Shown: one piece after another, positions 9,010-15,571 of the stretch | Numbering within the stretch: the first letter of the stretch is position 1 | Layout: every line of letters starts with the position of its first letter | Origin: JAWVZU01 sp033722075 | GTDB lineage: Bacteria > Pseudomonadota > Gammaproteobacteria > Xanthomonadales > SZUA-38 | Assembly: GCA_033722075.1 (NCBI GenBank) | Contig: JAWVZU010000005.1 | Coordinates: 1 to 38,791, forward strand | Length of the DNA: 38,791 nt | Direction of reading: 5' to 3' | The notes under the pieces: model-generated | What the model was told of the DNA's origin: nothing | Databases searched by the model: none | The model's input: the letters and a program-made list of their open reading frames with translations, nothing else | Translations under genes and position numbers: made by a program

Positions 9010-9015
9010 TCCCAA
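8988..9015 (-). promoter_or_regulatory. Predicted promoter of the adenosyltransferase operon
   Basis: On the minus strand TTGGGA (9015-9010) is followed after 16 bases by GATAAT (8993-8988). The -10 lies inside the Fur box, so binding there should also shut this promoter. The start point would be near 8981, giving a leader of about 27 bases. Confidence 0.45.
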
Positions 9016-9028
9016 CTGAGATATTTTG

Positions 9029-10024
9029 ATGCAACGCACCATTTTCAATCTGGTGGCTGGACTGGTTTTGTCCTTTCCGGTCTATTCCGCCGACGAAATC
9101 GTCGTGTATTCCGAGCGCAAGGAGCACCTGATCAAGCCCCTGTTCGAAGCGTACACGGCAGAAACCGGCGTGCCCATCCGCTACATCACCGACAATGCGG
9201 CTCTCCTGATCGAACGCATTGCCGCCGAGGGAGAGAGTACGCCGGCCGACCTCCTGATGACGGTAGATGCCGGAAACCTCTGGCAGGCCAAGGAGAGAGG
9301 CATCCTTGCACCGGTTGAGTCCGAGTTGCTGGAAGAACGGGTTCCGGCCCATCTTCGTGATCCGGATCGGCAGTGGTTCGGGCTGTCACAGCGGGCCCGT
9401 ACCATCGTTTACAGCTCTGAGCGGGTGGATCCTGCGGAGTTGTCCGACTACGCCGGTCTGGCGGATCCGGAATGGCGCGGACGGGTTTGTCTCAGGACTG
9501 CGCAAAAGGTCTACAACCAGTCGTTGGTCGCGACACTCATCGAGCGGCTGGGGGAGCCTGAAACGGAAGCGATCGTAGAGGGCTGGGTGGCCAACCTGGC
9601 CGCGCCGGTATTCACCAGCGATACGCGCCTGCTCGAGGCAATCGCCGCGGGGCAGTGCGATGTCGGGATCGTTAACACCTATTACCTGGGACGGCTGGTC
9701 AAGGATGACCCTGATTTTCCGGTCCGCGTGTTCTGGGCCAACCAGGATGGGGCCGGTGTGCACGTCAACATCTCCGGCGCCGGCGTGCTCCGCCACGCTG
9801 ACAATGCGGCCGGTGCAACCCGGCTGCTGGAGTGGCTCGCGGGACCGGAGGCCCAGGCCGATTTCGCCGGACTCAATCTGGAGTACCCGGTCCTGGAGGC
9901 GACCCAAGTCGATCCGGTGCTGGAAGCATGGGGCGATTTCGAGGCCGATCCAGTCAACCTCGAAGTGGCAGGTCGCCGGCAGGCGCAGGCGGTGAAGCTT
10001 ATGGACCGAGCCGGCTATCGATAG
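9029..10024 (+). CDS. fbpA: Fe(3+) ABC transporter substrate-binding protein (FbpA/FutA family)
   Basis: 331 residues from the ATG at 9029; a TTG three bases upstream is in frame but less likely. The N-terminus is a signal peptide with a hydrophobic core and probable cleavage in VYSA/DE, so the product is periplasmic. The mature start DEIVVYSERKEHLIKPLFEAY is typical of the FbpA/FutA/AfuA group. The NTYYLGRL segment carries the paired tyrosines that bind ferric iron in this family, and HVNISGAGVL is another family block. It should bind Fe(3+) or a ferric chelate and hand it to the downstream permease. The Fur box upstream fits induction on iron starvation. Confidence 0.9.
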   Translation: MQRTIFNLVAGLVLSFPVYSADEIVVYSERKEHLIKPLFEAYTAETGVPIRYITDNAALLIERIAAEGESTPADLLMTVDAGNLWQAKERGILAPVESELLEERVPAHLRDPDRQWFGLSQRARTIVYSSERVDPAELSDYAGLADPEWRGRVCLRTAQKVYNQSLVATLIERLGEPETEAIVEGWVANLAAPVFTSDTRLLEAIAAGQCDVGIVNTYYLGRLVKDDPDFPVRVFWANQDGAGVHVNISGAGVLRHADNAAGATRLLEWLAGPEAQADFAGLNLEYPVLEATQVDPVLEAWGDFEADPVNLEVAGRRQAQAVKLMDRAGYR

Positions 10025-10043
10025 CTTTTCCGAGGGGACCGCT

Positions 10044-11597
10044 TTGCGCTGGAGTCGCCTTGCGATCTGGGTGCCTGCGGCGCTGACGGCGGTCCCCGTG
10101 CTCTGGTTGATGTCGACCTGGACTTCAGCCGATGCGGAAACCTGGCGCCACCTCTGGGAGACCCAGTTGGTGCGCCTCATGCTGCATACTGCGATCCTGG
10201 TGATCGGCGTCGGCTTCGGCACCCTGGTGGTCGGGGCCGCCTGCGCATGGCTTTCGGCGCGATGCGATTACCCGGGGCGCGGCTTCTTTGATTGGGCCCT
10301 GGCGCTGCCGCTGGCAATACCTCCCTATGTCCTCGCATTCGTCTACAGCGGCGCGCTGGAGTACGGCGCACCATTGCGGGCCGCCCTGCGCGGCTTCGGC
10401 GGTGCCGATCCGGTCTGGCTCAGTCCGCATCATCCGTGGATGGTGGTGCTCATTCTCACCCTGGCGCTCTATCCTTATGTCTATCTCCTGGCGCGTTCGG
10501 CGTTTCTTCGCCAAGGCAATGCCTACTGGGAGATGGCCCGCTCGCTGGGGCTGAGCGGGCGCCAGGCTTTCTGGCGGGTCGGCCTGCCCCTGGCGCGTCC
10601 GGCGCTCGCCGCGGGGGTGCTCCTGGCGGTCATCGAAGCCCTTGCCGACTTCGGCGCGGTGTCCATCCTCGGCTTCGATACCTTCACGACGGCCATCTAC
10701 AAGGCGTGGTTCAGCCTGTTCAGCCTCCAGACGGCGGCCCAACTGGCCAGCCTGCTGCTGCTGATCGTCCTGCTCCTGGTCGTCCTGGAGCGGCGCCAGC
10801 GGCGTCGTGCGGCCTATCACTCGCCGCGAGGGGCGGTCACCCCCCACAGGCACCGACTGACCGGCGCCGCGGCGTTGCTCGCGACACTTGCTCAGACGCT
10901 GGTATTGCTGGCCGCCATTGCCTATCCGGTGGCGCAGCTGGTGGCCTGGGCCGTAGAGATCCCGCCGGACCTGGGTGCGCTGTGGCCCGCGGCCCGATCG
11001 TCCCTGATCCTTGGCGCCCTCGGTGCGGTGCTGGTCATGACCGTCGCGATCCCCCTGGCTCTGGTTGCCCGCCGGGCCGGCGGCTGGGATCGCCTGGCAG
11101 CAGATTTCGCGCTGCTCGGCTATGGTCTGCCGGGAACGGTCCTGGCGGTGGCGCTGCTCGGTGGTCTGGCGGTCTTCGGTGACGGCCAGCTCTGGGCCCT
11201 GGTGGCCCGCTTCGGGCTGTTTGCCCTGCTGCTGGCCTACCTGATCCGGTTTCTGCGGGTCGGGTGGAGCGCCGCGGACCCAAACGTGGCGCAGCTGCGC
11301 CCATCGTTGCTCGAGTCGGCGGCAGCGCTGGGATGCGGTCCACTGGGCCGGACCTTCCGCGTGGTCCTTCCCGCTGTGCGTCCGGGATTGTTGGCCGGCC
11401 TGCTGCTGGTCGCCGTCGAGATCCTGAAGGAGATGCCGGCAACACTCATGCTGCGTCCCTTCGGCTGGGATACGCTCGCCGTAAAGCTCTACGAACTGAC
11501 CACCGAGGCTGAGTGGGAGCGCGCGGCGATTCCTGCACTGTTCCTGGTTGGCCTGAGTGTCCCGCTGACGGTCTGGTTGATCCGCAGGGGGCGCTGA
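10044..11597 (+). CDS. fbpB: Fe(3+) ABC transporter permease, fused tandem type (FbpB)
   Basis: 517 residues. The start is TTG at 10044, supported by GAGGGG at 10032-10037 with six bases between; no ATG fits as well. The protein is very hydrophobic, with about 12 likely membrane helices in two halves. Each half has an EAA-loop motif for contact with the ATPase: EMARSLGLSGRQAFWRVGLP in the first, and ESAAALGCGPLGRTFRVVLP in the second. This duplicated arrangement is the FbpB/HitB/CysTW-like ferric permease. It lies 19 bases after fbpA. No ATPase gene (fbpC) follows; the next gene is gcvT with its own promoter. Confidence 0.92.
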   Translation: MRWSRLAIWVPAALTAVPVLWLMSTWTSADAETWRHLWETQLVRLMLHTAILVIGVGFGTLVVGAACAWLSARCDYPGRGFFDWALALPLAIPPYVLAFVYSGALEYGAPLRAALRGFGGADPVWLSPHHPWMVVLILTLALYPYVYLLARSAFLRQGNAYWEMARSLGLSGRQAFWRVGLPLARPALAAGVLLAVIEALADFGAVSILGFDTFTTAIYKAWFSLFSLQTAAQLASLLLLIVLLLVVLERRQRRRAAYHSPRGAVTPHRHRLTGAAALLATLAQTLVLLAAIAYPVAQLVAWAVEIPPDLGALWPAARSSLILGALGAVLVMTVAIPLALVARRAGGWDRLAADFALLGYGLPGTVLAVALLGGLAVFGDGQLWALVARFGLFALLLAYLIRFLRVGWSAADPNVAQLRPSLLESAAALGCGPLGRTFRVVLPAVRPGLLAGLLLVAVEILKEMPATLMLRPFGWDTLAVKLYELTTEAEWERAAIPALFLVGLSVPLTVWLIRRGR

Positions 11598-11601
11598 CCC
11601 T

Positions 11602-11629
11602 TTGTTTTGCGAAGCGGAGCCCGTATATT
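11602..11629 (+). promoter_or_regulatory. Predicted gcvT promoter
   Basis: TTGTTT (11602-11607), a 16-base spacer and TATATT (11624-11629) lie right after the fbpB stop. The start would be near 11636, with a leader of about 26 bases, too short for a glycine riboswitch. The same TTGTTT-16 arrangement occurs upstream of relA. Confidence 0.5.
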
Positions 11630-11661
11630 CCCGGGACTCCCGATCATCGAATCCACTGCCC

Positions 11662-12738
11662 ATGGCCAAGCAAACGCCCCTCTACGACGCCCATGTCGCC
11701 GCCGGCGCCCGTCTGATCGATTTCGGCGGATGGGACATGCCAATCCACTACGGCTCACAGATCGAAGAGCATCACTCGGTACGTCGCCGTTGCGGGGTGT
11801 TCGACGTGTCCCACATGACCGTCGTCGATCTCGAAGGCGAAAGGGTTCGGGAGCTGTTGCGGCGGCTGCTCGCCAACGACGTGGCCAAGCTTGGCCAGAC
11901 CGGTAGGGCAATCTACAGCTGCATGCTGAACGAGGCCGGCGGGGTGATCGACGATCTGATCGTCTACTACCTCGCTGACGATTTCTACCGCCTGGTGGTC
12001 AACGCGGCCACCCGGGAAAAGGACCTGGCCTGGATCGCCCCGGAGGCGGCGGCCTTCGATGTCACCATGCAGGAACGAACCGATCTGGCCATGCTGGCGG
12101 TGCAGGGTCCGGAGGCACGTGATCGGTTCGCCGGGGTCGTCGCCGAGGAGCGGCGGCAGGCGATCTCTGACCTGAAACGATTCGCCTGCGCGCGCTGGAA
12201 CGACCTGTTCGTTGCCCGGACCGGGTATACCGGAGAAGATGGCTTTGAGGTCATGGTGCCCGAGGCCGACGCAAGAGGCCTGTGGGACAGTCTGGTGGAT
12301 GCCGGAGCCCAACCGGCGGGCCTGGGCGCCCGGGATACGCTGCGGCTTGAAGCCGGAATGAACCTCTACGGCCAGGACATGGACGAAACGACCACGCCCC
12401 TGGAATCAGGCTTGTCCTGGACCGTTGCCTTCGAGCCCGAGGACCGGGACTTCGTTGGTCGGACCGCTCTGGAAGAGCAGAGTCAGTCGGGAATCCGTCG
12501 CAAGTTCGTCGGCCTGATCCTTGAGGGGCGCGGTGTCCTGCGCCACGGGCAGGAGGTCATCGGTGGCGGGGACGTGACCAGCGGCAGCTATTCTCCGACG
12601 CTCGAATGTTCCATCGCCCTGGCTAGGGTTCCGGTTGAAACCGGAACCGAAGTGGAAGTTGATATCCGTGGCCGGCCCCAGCCTGCACGGGTGGTGAAGC
12701 CACCCTTCGTCAAGGACGGGAAAGCGGCCCACGGGTGA
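11662..12738 (+). CDS. gcvT: Glycine cleavage system aminomethyltransferase, T protein
   Basis: 358 residues from the ATG at 11662 (MAKQTPLYDAHVAAGARLID); the frame is open further upstream but this start matches the family N-terminus. Typical blocks are FGGWDMPIHYGSQ, GVFDVSHM, the tetrahydrofolate-domain segment VQGPEAR, the GYTGEDGFEV motif and LGARDTLRLEAGMNLYGQD. T protein moves the aminomethyl carbon from lipoyl-H protein to tetrahydrofolate, releasing ammonia and giving 5,10-methylene-THF. The length is normal (about 360). It is followed by gcvH, which appears to have an extra promoter of its own. Confidence 0.96.
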   Translation: MAKQTPLYDAHVAAGARLIDFGGWDMPIHYGSQIEEHHSVRRRCGVFDVSHMTVVDLEGERVRELLRRLLANDVAKLGQTGRAIYSCMLNEAGGVIDDLIVYYLADDFYRLVVNAATREKDLAWIAPEAAAFDVTMQERTDLAMLAVQGPEARDRFAGVVAEERRQAISDLKRFACARWNDLFVARTGYTGEDGFEVMVPEADARGLWDSLVDAGAQPAGLGARDTLRLEAGMNLYGQDMDETTTPLESGLSWTVAFEPEDRDFVGRTALEEQSQSGIRRKFVGLILEGRGVLRHGQEVIGGGDVTSGSYSPTLECSIALARVPVETGTEVEVDIRGRPQPARVVKPPFVKDGKAAHG

Positions 12739-12756
12739 CGCCGCGTTCCCCGATCC

Positions 12757-12765
12757 TGTTACAAT
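12757..12765 (+). promoter_or_regulatory. Extended -10 promoter in front of gcvH
   Basis: TGTTACAAT fits the extended -10 pattern TGnTAtAAT with one mismatch. A weak -35 (GTGACG, 12735-12740) lies 19 bases upstream and overlaps the gcvT stop codon. It would give gcvH a separate start about 41 bases before its ATG. Confidence 0.45.
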
Positions 12766-12812
12766 CGGCGCGGTCAGGACAGACCAGACATGCAACAAGG
12801 GTTGAATGCAAG

Positions 12813-13202
12813 ATGAGCGATATTCCCGGCGATCTGAAGTACTCGAAATCCCACGAATGGGCCCAGCTTGAGGAAGACGGCAACGTGCGCGTCGGCATTT
12901 CCGATCACGCCCAGAGCCAGCTCGGTGACCTGGTTTATGTCGAGCTGCCGGAGGTTGGCGATCGGGTTGAAAAAGACGCGGCCTGTGCCGTCGTCGAATC
13001 GGTCAAGGCGGCGTCCGACGTCTACAGCCCGGTGACCGGCGAGGTCATGGAGGTCAACGAGGATCTGGCCGATTCGCCGGAAATGGTCAATGAGTCCCCC
13101 TATGAAGATGGCTGGCTGTTTGCGGTAAAGCCGGACGATGAAAGCGAACTCGAAGACCTCCTGGACGCCGACCAGTACGCCGGCGAACTTGAAGACGAAT
13201 AG
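12813..13202 (+). CDS. gcvH: Glycine cleavage system H protein
   Basis: 129 residues from the ATG at 12813 (MSDIPGDLKYSKSHEWAQ), the normal GcvH start and length. The lipoylation site is Lys65 in VVESVKAASDVYSP. The hairpin fold blocks GISDHAQSQLGDLVYVELP and SPYEDGWLFAV are intact. H protein carries the aminomethyl group between the P, T and L proteins on its lipoyl arm. It lies between gcvT and gcvPA, 20 bases before the latter, so it is translated from the gcv transcript and perhaps from its own promoter. Confidence 0.97.
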   Translation: MSDIPGDLKYSKSHEWAQLEEDGNVRVGISDHAQSQLGDLVYVELPEVGDRVEKDAACAVVESVKAASDVYSPVTGEVMEVNEDLADSPEMVNESPYEDGWLFAVKPDDESELEDLLDADQYAGELEDE

Positions 13203-13222
13203 CTCGTGAGCGAGCGCGCCTG

Positions 13223-14581
13223 ATGCCTTTCATTCCCCATACAGAGCAGGACGTCGAGCAGATGCTTGCCGAAATCGGTGCCGACAGCATCGAGGCGCTG
13301 TTCGACGAGATCCCGGAAGCGTTGCGCATTTCCGGCCTCGATCACGTCCCCAGTGGCGAGAGCGAGATGGCCATCTCCCGGCGCATGCGGGAACTTGCCG
13401 CCCGCGACGGAACGCCGAGGTGTTTTGCCGGCGGTGGCGCCTATGAACACCATATCCCGGCGGCGGTCTGGGAGATCACCACCCGCGGCGAGTTCTACTC
13501 CGCCTATACGCCTTACCAGGCGGAGGCCAGCCAGGGCACGCTCCAGGTCATCTACGAGTACCAGACGATGATGGCCAACCTGACCGGGATGGATGTCTCG
13601 AACGCATCGCTGTACGACGGCGCCTCGGCCATGGCCGAGGCGGTGCTCATGGCGGTTCGCGGCAACCGGAAATCGAAGTCCAGCCGGATCCTGGTCCCGC
13701 GCTCCCTGAATCCTGCCTATCGGCGGGTCCTGGACACGCTGGTCTCGCCCCAGCAGATTCGCATCGAAGAGATCGACTACGCCGCGGACTCCGGATGCGT
13801 CGAGCCGGAAACGCTCACGGCCTATGATGGCGAAGACATCACCGCGGTGATCATCCCCCAGCCGAACTATTTTGGCCGGATCGAGGATGTGGATGCGCTG
13901 ACCGATGCGGCCCACGCTCTCGATGCAACGGTGATTGCCGTGATCAACCCGCTGGCCGCGGCGATCCTGGAGCCACCAGGAACCTGGGGCGAGCAGGGCG
14001 CGGACATCGTTTGCGGCGATGGTCAGCCCCTCGGCGTGCCGATGTCGTCGGGCGGGCCCTATTTCGGGATCCTGTGCTGCCGACAGGCGCTCGTGCGCCA
14101 GATGCCGGGCCGCCTGGTGGGCCGCACCGTGGACGTGGACGGCAAGCCAGGCTTCACCCTGACCCTCCAGGCCCGGGAGCAGCATATCCGTCGCGCCAAG
14201 GCGACCTCCAACATCTGTACCAATCAGGGGTTGCTGGTGACGGCAGCAACCATCTACATGTCTCTGCTTGGGCCGCATGGCCTGGAGCGGGTCGCCGGCG
14301 TAAGCCATTCGCAGACAAGCAAGTTGCGCCAGAAAATGGCCGGAATAGGGAGCGTGGAACTCATCCACGACGGCCCGATCTTCCATGAGTTTGCGGTCAA
14401 GCTGCCGAGGCCGGCCGGGCAAATCATCGACCGTATGGCCGAGCGAAACTGCGTAGCCGGCATCGATCTGTCGGGCGATTACCCCGAACTGGGCAATGCG
14501 ATGCTGGTCTGTGCGACGGAAACCAAGACCGACGATGACCTCGATCGCTATGTTTCGGACCTGCGCGACGTCCTGAGCTGA
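13223..14581 (+). CDS. gcvPA: Glycine dehydrogenase (decarboxylating) subunit 1
   Basis: 452 residues from the ATG at 13223, the usual length of the N-terminal subunit of two-subunit P protein. MPFIPHTEQDVEQMLAEIG and ISGLDHVPSGESEMAISRRM at the N-terminus, CFAGGGAYEHHIP, FYSAYTPYQAEASQGTLQ and NICTNQGLL are typical GcvPA blocks. In the heterotetramer the PLP lysine is supplied by the partner subunit GcvPB. No gcvPB follows; the next genes are on the opposite strand. The subunit would therefore depend on a partner encoded outside this window. Confidence 0.95.
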   Translation: MPFIPHTEQDVEQMLAEIGADSIEALFDEIPEALRISGLDHVPSGESEMAISRRMRELAARDGTPRCFAGGGAYEHHIPAAVWEITTRGEFYSAYTPYQAEASQGTLQVIYEYQTMMANLTGMDVSNASLYDGASAMAEAVLMAVRGNRKSKSSRILVPRSLNPAYRRVLDTLVSPQQIRIEEIDYAADSGCVEPETLTAYDGEDITAVIIPQPNYFGRIEDVDALTDAAHALDATVIAVINPLAAAILEPPGTWGEQGADIVCGDGQPLGVPMSSGGPYFGILCCRQALVRQMPGRLVGRTVDVDGKPGFTLTLQAREQHIRRAKATSNICTNQGLLVTAATIYMSLLGPHGLERVAGVSHSQTSKLRQKMAGIGSVELIHDGPIFHEFAVKLPRPAGQIIDRMAERNCVAGIDLSGDYPELGNAMLVCATETKTDDDLDRYVSDLRDVLS

Positions 14582-14621
14582 GTGGTAGAGCGCCTGCCGC
14601 CTGGCAGGCGAAGCACCTCAG
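14578..14621. terminator. Bidirectional hairpin between convergent gcvPA and DUF2007 genes
   Basis: A perfect 8-bp stem CGCCTGCC (14591-14598) / GGCAGGCG (14603-14610) has a GCCT loop. An outer CTGAG/CTCAG pair (14578-14582, 14617-14621) overlaps both stop codons. There is no T run on either strand, so it may stall or protect transcripts from both sides rather than act as a classical intrinsic terminator. Confidence 0.55.
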
Positions 14622-14896
14622 TCCTGCCAGTCGAGCAGTTCGTCGGAAGGATCCCAGTGGGTTTCGCTTTTGCCCGTTTGCCGCTTGGTGTCGTGCTGGA
14701 GTGCGTCAACGATCTTTCGCGCTTCCTCGAACTCTTCATCGGCGACCGTGACGTGGACCAGCCCGCTCGCCGGGAGTTCGCCGACGCCCCCCTGCAGATA
14801 GGAGCCGTTCACGAAGGATTGGATGCCGGCCTGGGTCAACTGGTCGCGAACCAGGTTGGCGTCGATGATGTTCTCGGCGCGATAAACGATTTTCAT
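14618..14896 (-). CDS. DUF2007 domain protein (putative signal transducing protein)
   Basis: 92 residues, soluble. The N-terminus MKIVYRAENIIDANLVRDQL and the GSYLQGGVGELPASGLVHV stretch match the small DUF2007 family, which has an alpha/beta fold resembling PII-like or ACT modules and no proven function. The C-terminal 25 residues are polar and probably disordered. Its ATG overlaps the rppH stop by four bases (ATGA), so the two genes should be translationally coupled, with rppH first. Confidence 0.85.
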   Translation of the reverse strand: MKIVYRAENIIDANLVRDQLTQAGIQSFVNGSYLQGGVGELPASGLVHVTVADEEFEEARKIVDALQHDTKRQTGKSETHWDPSDELLDWQD

Positions 14897-15414
14897 CGGT
14901 TTCTTCCCCTCCCCGCCGAAACCTGAAGCTTGTCCTGGATAGGCGGCTCAAGGTACTGGGCCAGGTGGTCCAGGGCGCGGCGATACACGCCGCGCTTGAA
15001 GCGGACCACATTATCCGGAGGGTACCAGAATTCGACCCAGCGGAAATCGTCGAATTCGGGTTTTTCCGCGTTGTCCAGCTTGAGGTGATTGTCGTCGACC
15101 AGGAGCTTGAGCAGGAACCAGACCTGCTTCTGGCCGATGCACAGCGGTTTGTCGTCACGGCGCAGGTAGCGCCGCGGGAGGCGATAGCGTAGCCACCCTG
15201 GCGTCGCCCCGAGCAACTCCACGTGGTCCGGGTGCAGCCCGGTCTCCTCGTGAAGTTCCCGGTACATGGCCTCCTCGGGGGTTTCGTCCGTTCGCATGCC
15301 CCCCTGGGGAAACTGCCAGCCGTCATGAGCGACGCGCCGTGCCCAGAATACGCGGTGGTCTTCCCGGACCAGTACGATGCCGACGTTGGGTCTGTAGCCA
15401 TCCGGGTCGATCAT
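14893..15414 (-). CDS. rppH: RNA pyrophosphohydrolase RppH
   Basis: 173 residues from the ATG at 15414. The N-terminus MIDPDGYRPNVGIVLVRED is the standard RppH start. The Nudix box G(x5)E(x7)REUxEExGU spans 38-60 and is intact, with the metal-binding glutamates E53, E56 and E57. WQFPQGGM and the later DDFRWVEFWYP block are also family-specific. RppH removes pyrophosphate from 5'-triphosphate RNA ends and so opens mRNAs to RNase E. It is the first gene of a two-gene unit with the DUF2007 gene and is divergent from the DUF1631 gene. Confidence 0.94.
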   Translation of the reverse strand: MIDPDGYRPNVGIVLVREDHRVFWARRVAHDGWQFPQGGMRTDETPEEAMYRELHEETGLHPDHVELLGATPGWLRYRLPRRYLRRDDKPLCIGQKQVWFLLKLLVDDNHLKLDNAEKPEFDDFRWVEFWYPPDNVVRFKRGVYRRALDHLAQYLEPPIQDKLQVSAGRGRNR

Positions 15415-15508
15415 TGCGACAGGGTCAAGAATCTTCTATTTTTCAAATGCTTGACGATTGTTTCATACCCGTCCCCCGGCGGCAACCCGGCGTGCGAGCG
15501 TGCCCGGC

Positions 15509-15537
15509 TGGACCCTGCGTACGTCTCACCATAGGAT
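15509..15537 (+). promoter_or_regulatory. Candidate promoter of the DUF1631-PilZ operon
   Basis: TGGACC (15509-15514), an exact 17-base spacer and TAGGAT (15532-15537), each with four of six consensus bases. The start would be near 15544. AGGA at about 15559 may serve as ribosome binding site. The rest of the 157-base divergent gap to rppH shows no other clear signal. Confidence 0.35.
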
Positions 15538-15571
15538 GGGCAAGGATCGGTTCCATACAGGATTGTGTTGA

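Noticed and set aside
11598..11661. Glycine riboswitch in front of gcvT
   Set aside because: The gap is 64 bases and holds a promoter; the leader would be about 26 bases, too short for one aptamer.
10125..11669. Long open frame on the minus strand opposite the ferric permease gene
   Set aside because: Its translation is rich in Gln, Arg and Gly with no domain and mirrors codon bias of the permease gene, which has clear EAA motifs and membrane helices.
15451..15456. TTGACG as a -35 box for the DUF1631 gene
   Set aside because: No acceptable -10 lies 15-19 bases downstream (the region is CCCCGG); the TGGACC/TAGGAT pair nearer the start fits better.
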